Shown here: one piece after another, positions 62,600-64,000 of the stretch
Layout of the letters: the number at the start of each line of letters is the position of its first letter
How positions within the stretch are numbered: the first letter of the stretch is position 1
Source: an uncultured Pseudomonadota bacterium
GTDB lineage: Bacteria > Myxococcota_A > UBA796 > SXON01
Reading direction: 5' to 3'
NCBI GenBank assembly: GCA_903875225.1
Contig: CAIQVJ010000060.1
Coordinates: 1 to 64,000 of the forward strand
DNA length: 64,000 nt
Made by a program: the position numbers and the translations under genes
The notes under the pieces: model-generated
Databases searched by the model: none
Told to the model about the DNA's origin: nothing
What the model saw: only the letters and a program-made list of their open reading frames with translations

Positions 62600-63961
62600 G
62601 TGAACCTCTCGGCATCCATCCGCGGCGTCGGCTACCGATTCACCTCGGTCACCGAGGTGCTCGCGAAGGCCAACCCGCCCAAGAGCGGGGATGACCTCGC
62701 CGGGATCTCGGCGCGCGACGCTGTGGAGCGTGTCGCCGCGCGCGCAGTCCTGGCCGACATCACGCTCGCCGAACTGCGCGCCCACCCCGTCGTGCCCCAC
62801 GAGATCGACGAGCTCTCGCGCATGGTCGAGTCCACGCTGGACGAGGGCGCCTACAGCGCAGTGAAGCACCTCTCGGTCGGGCAGTTCCGCGAGTGGCTGC
62901 TCGAGCCGTCCACCACCGGCCCGACGCTGCGGGCGCTGGCCCCGGGGCTCACGCCCGAGATGGTCGCGGCCGCCTGCAAGCTCATGTCCAACCTCGATCT
63001 GATGACCGTCGGGGCCAAGTGCGAGGTCGTCGTTCGAGCGAACAACACGCTTGGGTTGCCCGGGCGGCTCTCCTCCCGGCTGCAGCCGAACCACCCCACG
63101 GACGACATCGACGGCATCCTGTACACCACCCGCGAGGGGCTGTCCTACGGCTGTGGGGACGCTGTGATCGGCGTGAACCCCGCGACGGACACCCCCGAGT
63201 CCACCGCCCAGATCCTCACGCGCCTGCACGACGTGCGGGTCCGGAACAACATCCCCACCCAGCATTGCGTGCTCTCGCACGTGACGGTCCAGATGAAGGC
63301 GTTGGACCTCGGCTGTCCGATGGACCTGATGTTCCAGTCGCTCTCGGGCAGCCAGAAGGGCAACAAGGCGTTCGGCATCTCCATCGCGCTCATCGACGAG
63401 GCGCACGCCAAGATGAAGGCGATGACCTCCAATCGCGGTCCCAACTTCATGTACTTCGAGACCGGCCAGGGCAGCGCGCTCTCCTCCGACGCCCATCACG
63501 GCGCCGACCAGGTCACGCTGGAGGCCCGTTGCTACGGTTTCGCGCGGCGGTACAAGCCGTTCCTGGTCAACACCGTCGTCGGGTTCATCGGCCCGGAGTA
63601 CCTCGAGGACGGGCCGCAGATCACCCGGGCCGGCCTCGAAGACCACTTCATGGGCAAGCTCATGGGGCTGCCGATGGGCTGCGACGCGTGCTTCACCTAC
63701 CACGCGCGGATGAGCCAGGACGAGCTGGAGTGCTTGAAGGTGCTGCTCGGCGCTGCCGGCTGCACCTACCTGATGTCCCTGCCCGTCGGAGACGACATCA
63801 TGCTCAACTACCAGAGCACGTCGTTCCACGACATCCCCTCGGTGCGGCGTTTGCTGGGCAAGCGCCCAACCCCTGAATTCGACGCATGGCTGAACGAGAT
63901 GGGGATCATGGACGGCCTCAAGCCCGGCGAGCGCTTCGGAGACCCGAGCGTGCTGAAGTGA
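62600..63961 (+). CDS. eutB: Ethanolamine ammonia-lyase large subunit
   Basis: 453 residues, the standard length. Sequence such as LMSNLDLMTVGAKCEVVVRANNT, RLQPNHPTDDIDGILYTT and GLPMGCDACFTYHARM matches EutB, the adenosylcobalamin-dependent TIM barrel that splits ethanolamine into acetaldehyde and ammonia. Start is GTG 62600. No microcompartment gene is visible. The next gene overlaps it by four bases (GTGA). Confidence 0.96.
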   Translation: MNLSASIRGVGYRFTSVTEVLAKANPPKSGDDLAGISARDAVERVAARAVLADITLAELRAHPVVPHEIDELSRMVESTLDEGAYSAVKHLSVGQFREWLLEPSTTGPTLRALAPGLTPEMVAAACKLMSNLDLMTVGAKCEVVVRANNTLGLPGRLSSRLQPNHPTDDIDGILYTTREGLSYGCGDAVIGVNPATDTPESTAQILTRLHDVRVRNNIPTQHCVLSHVTVQMKALDLGCPMDLMFQSLSGSQKGNKAFGISIALIDEAHAKMKAMTSNRGPNFMYFETGQGSALSSDAHHGADQVTLEARCYGFARRYKPFLVNTVVGFIGPEYLEDGPQITRAGLEDHFMGKLMGLPMGCDACFTYHARMSQDELECLKVLLGAAGCTYLMSLPVGDDIMLNYQSTSFHDIPSVRRLLGKRPTPEFDAWLNEMGIMDGLKPGERFGDPSVLK

Positions 63962-64000
63962 GCTTCACCCGCGCGCTGATGGAGAACCTTCGCGTCAAGC
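63958..64000 (+). CDS. Start of the next gene, possibly eutC (truncated by window end)
   Basis: A GTG overlapping the eutB stop begins an open frame with only 14 residues in the window. Ethanolamine ammonia-lyase small subunit usually follows eutB, so eutC is the expected identity, but the residues seen do not prove it. Confidence 0.35.
   Translation, partial: MSFTRALMENLRVK

Overview
The window is 64 kb of very GC-rich DNA with dense, short-spaced genes and many 1- or 4-base start/stop overlaps. It encodes outer-membrane lipoproteins, an Omp85-like barrel, a type IV pilin, a sigma-54 activator, multihaem cytochrome c, abundant TPR proteins and two giant iterative synthases. This set suggests a Gram-negative, delta-proteobacterial/Myxococcota-like organism. 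That assignment is an inference: no rRNA or other taxonomic marker is present, and I recognise no tRNA, CRISPR array, insertion sequence or integrase.

Layout. 1-6.3 kb: end of a TolA-like Ala/Lys/Asp repeat protein, a degenerate phosphatase-fold membrane protein, a STAND-like ATPase with TPRs, rsgA and a small lipoprotein. 6.3-9.1 kb (minus strand): a YdcF-like protein, the E2 subunit of a 2-oxoacid dehydrogenase and a multihaem lipoprotein. 9.1-13.8 kb: a three-gene ABC-2 exporter and an OPT transporter. 13.8-18.4 kb: a type IV pilin with a textbook sigma-54 promoter, a sigma-54 activator whose receiver looks non-phosphorylatable, and trpS.

18.4-28.5 kb is the first lipid-synthesis locus. 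A methyltransferase and thioesterase pair is divergent from a fatty-acyl-AMP ligase (FAAL), a free ACP and a 2,077-aa KS-AT-ACP-KR-DH-AOS synthase. The divergent intergenic region carries a cluster of palindromic operator-like sites. The likely product is a fatty acid activated by the FAAL, extended on the synthase and released by PLP-dependent condensation with an amino acid, giving a sphingoid-like alpha-amino-ketone lipid.

28.6-41 kb is mixed housekeeping and accessory: PAP2 phosphatase, AAA ATPase, hydrolase, POT transporter, formyltransferase-like protein, cobalamin-type radical SAM enzyme, ParA-like ATPase, xth, lipoproteins, ferredoxin and glutathione peroxidase.

41.2-57.4 kb is the second lipid locus. 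A 3,352-aa synthase (N-domain, KS, AT, carrier-like, KS, two carrier-like, KR, DH, PPTase) runs directly into two polytopic glycosyltransferase-like genes. Facing it is an operon of a four-helix membrane protein, a second FAAL and an Omp85-like barrel. All three carrier-like domains have Thr where the phosphopantetheine Ser should be, although the protein carries its own Sfp-type PPTase. 57.4-64 kb: lipoproteins, lepB, a Nudix hydrolase, another GT87-like protein, a membrane protein and eutB, with the next gene cut by the window end.

The most interesting content is the pair of PUFA-synthase-like megaenzymes with two FAALs, one fused to an alpha-oxoamine synthase and the other using Thr-type carrier domains with an internal PPTase.
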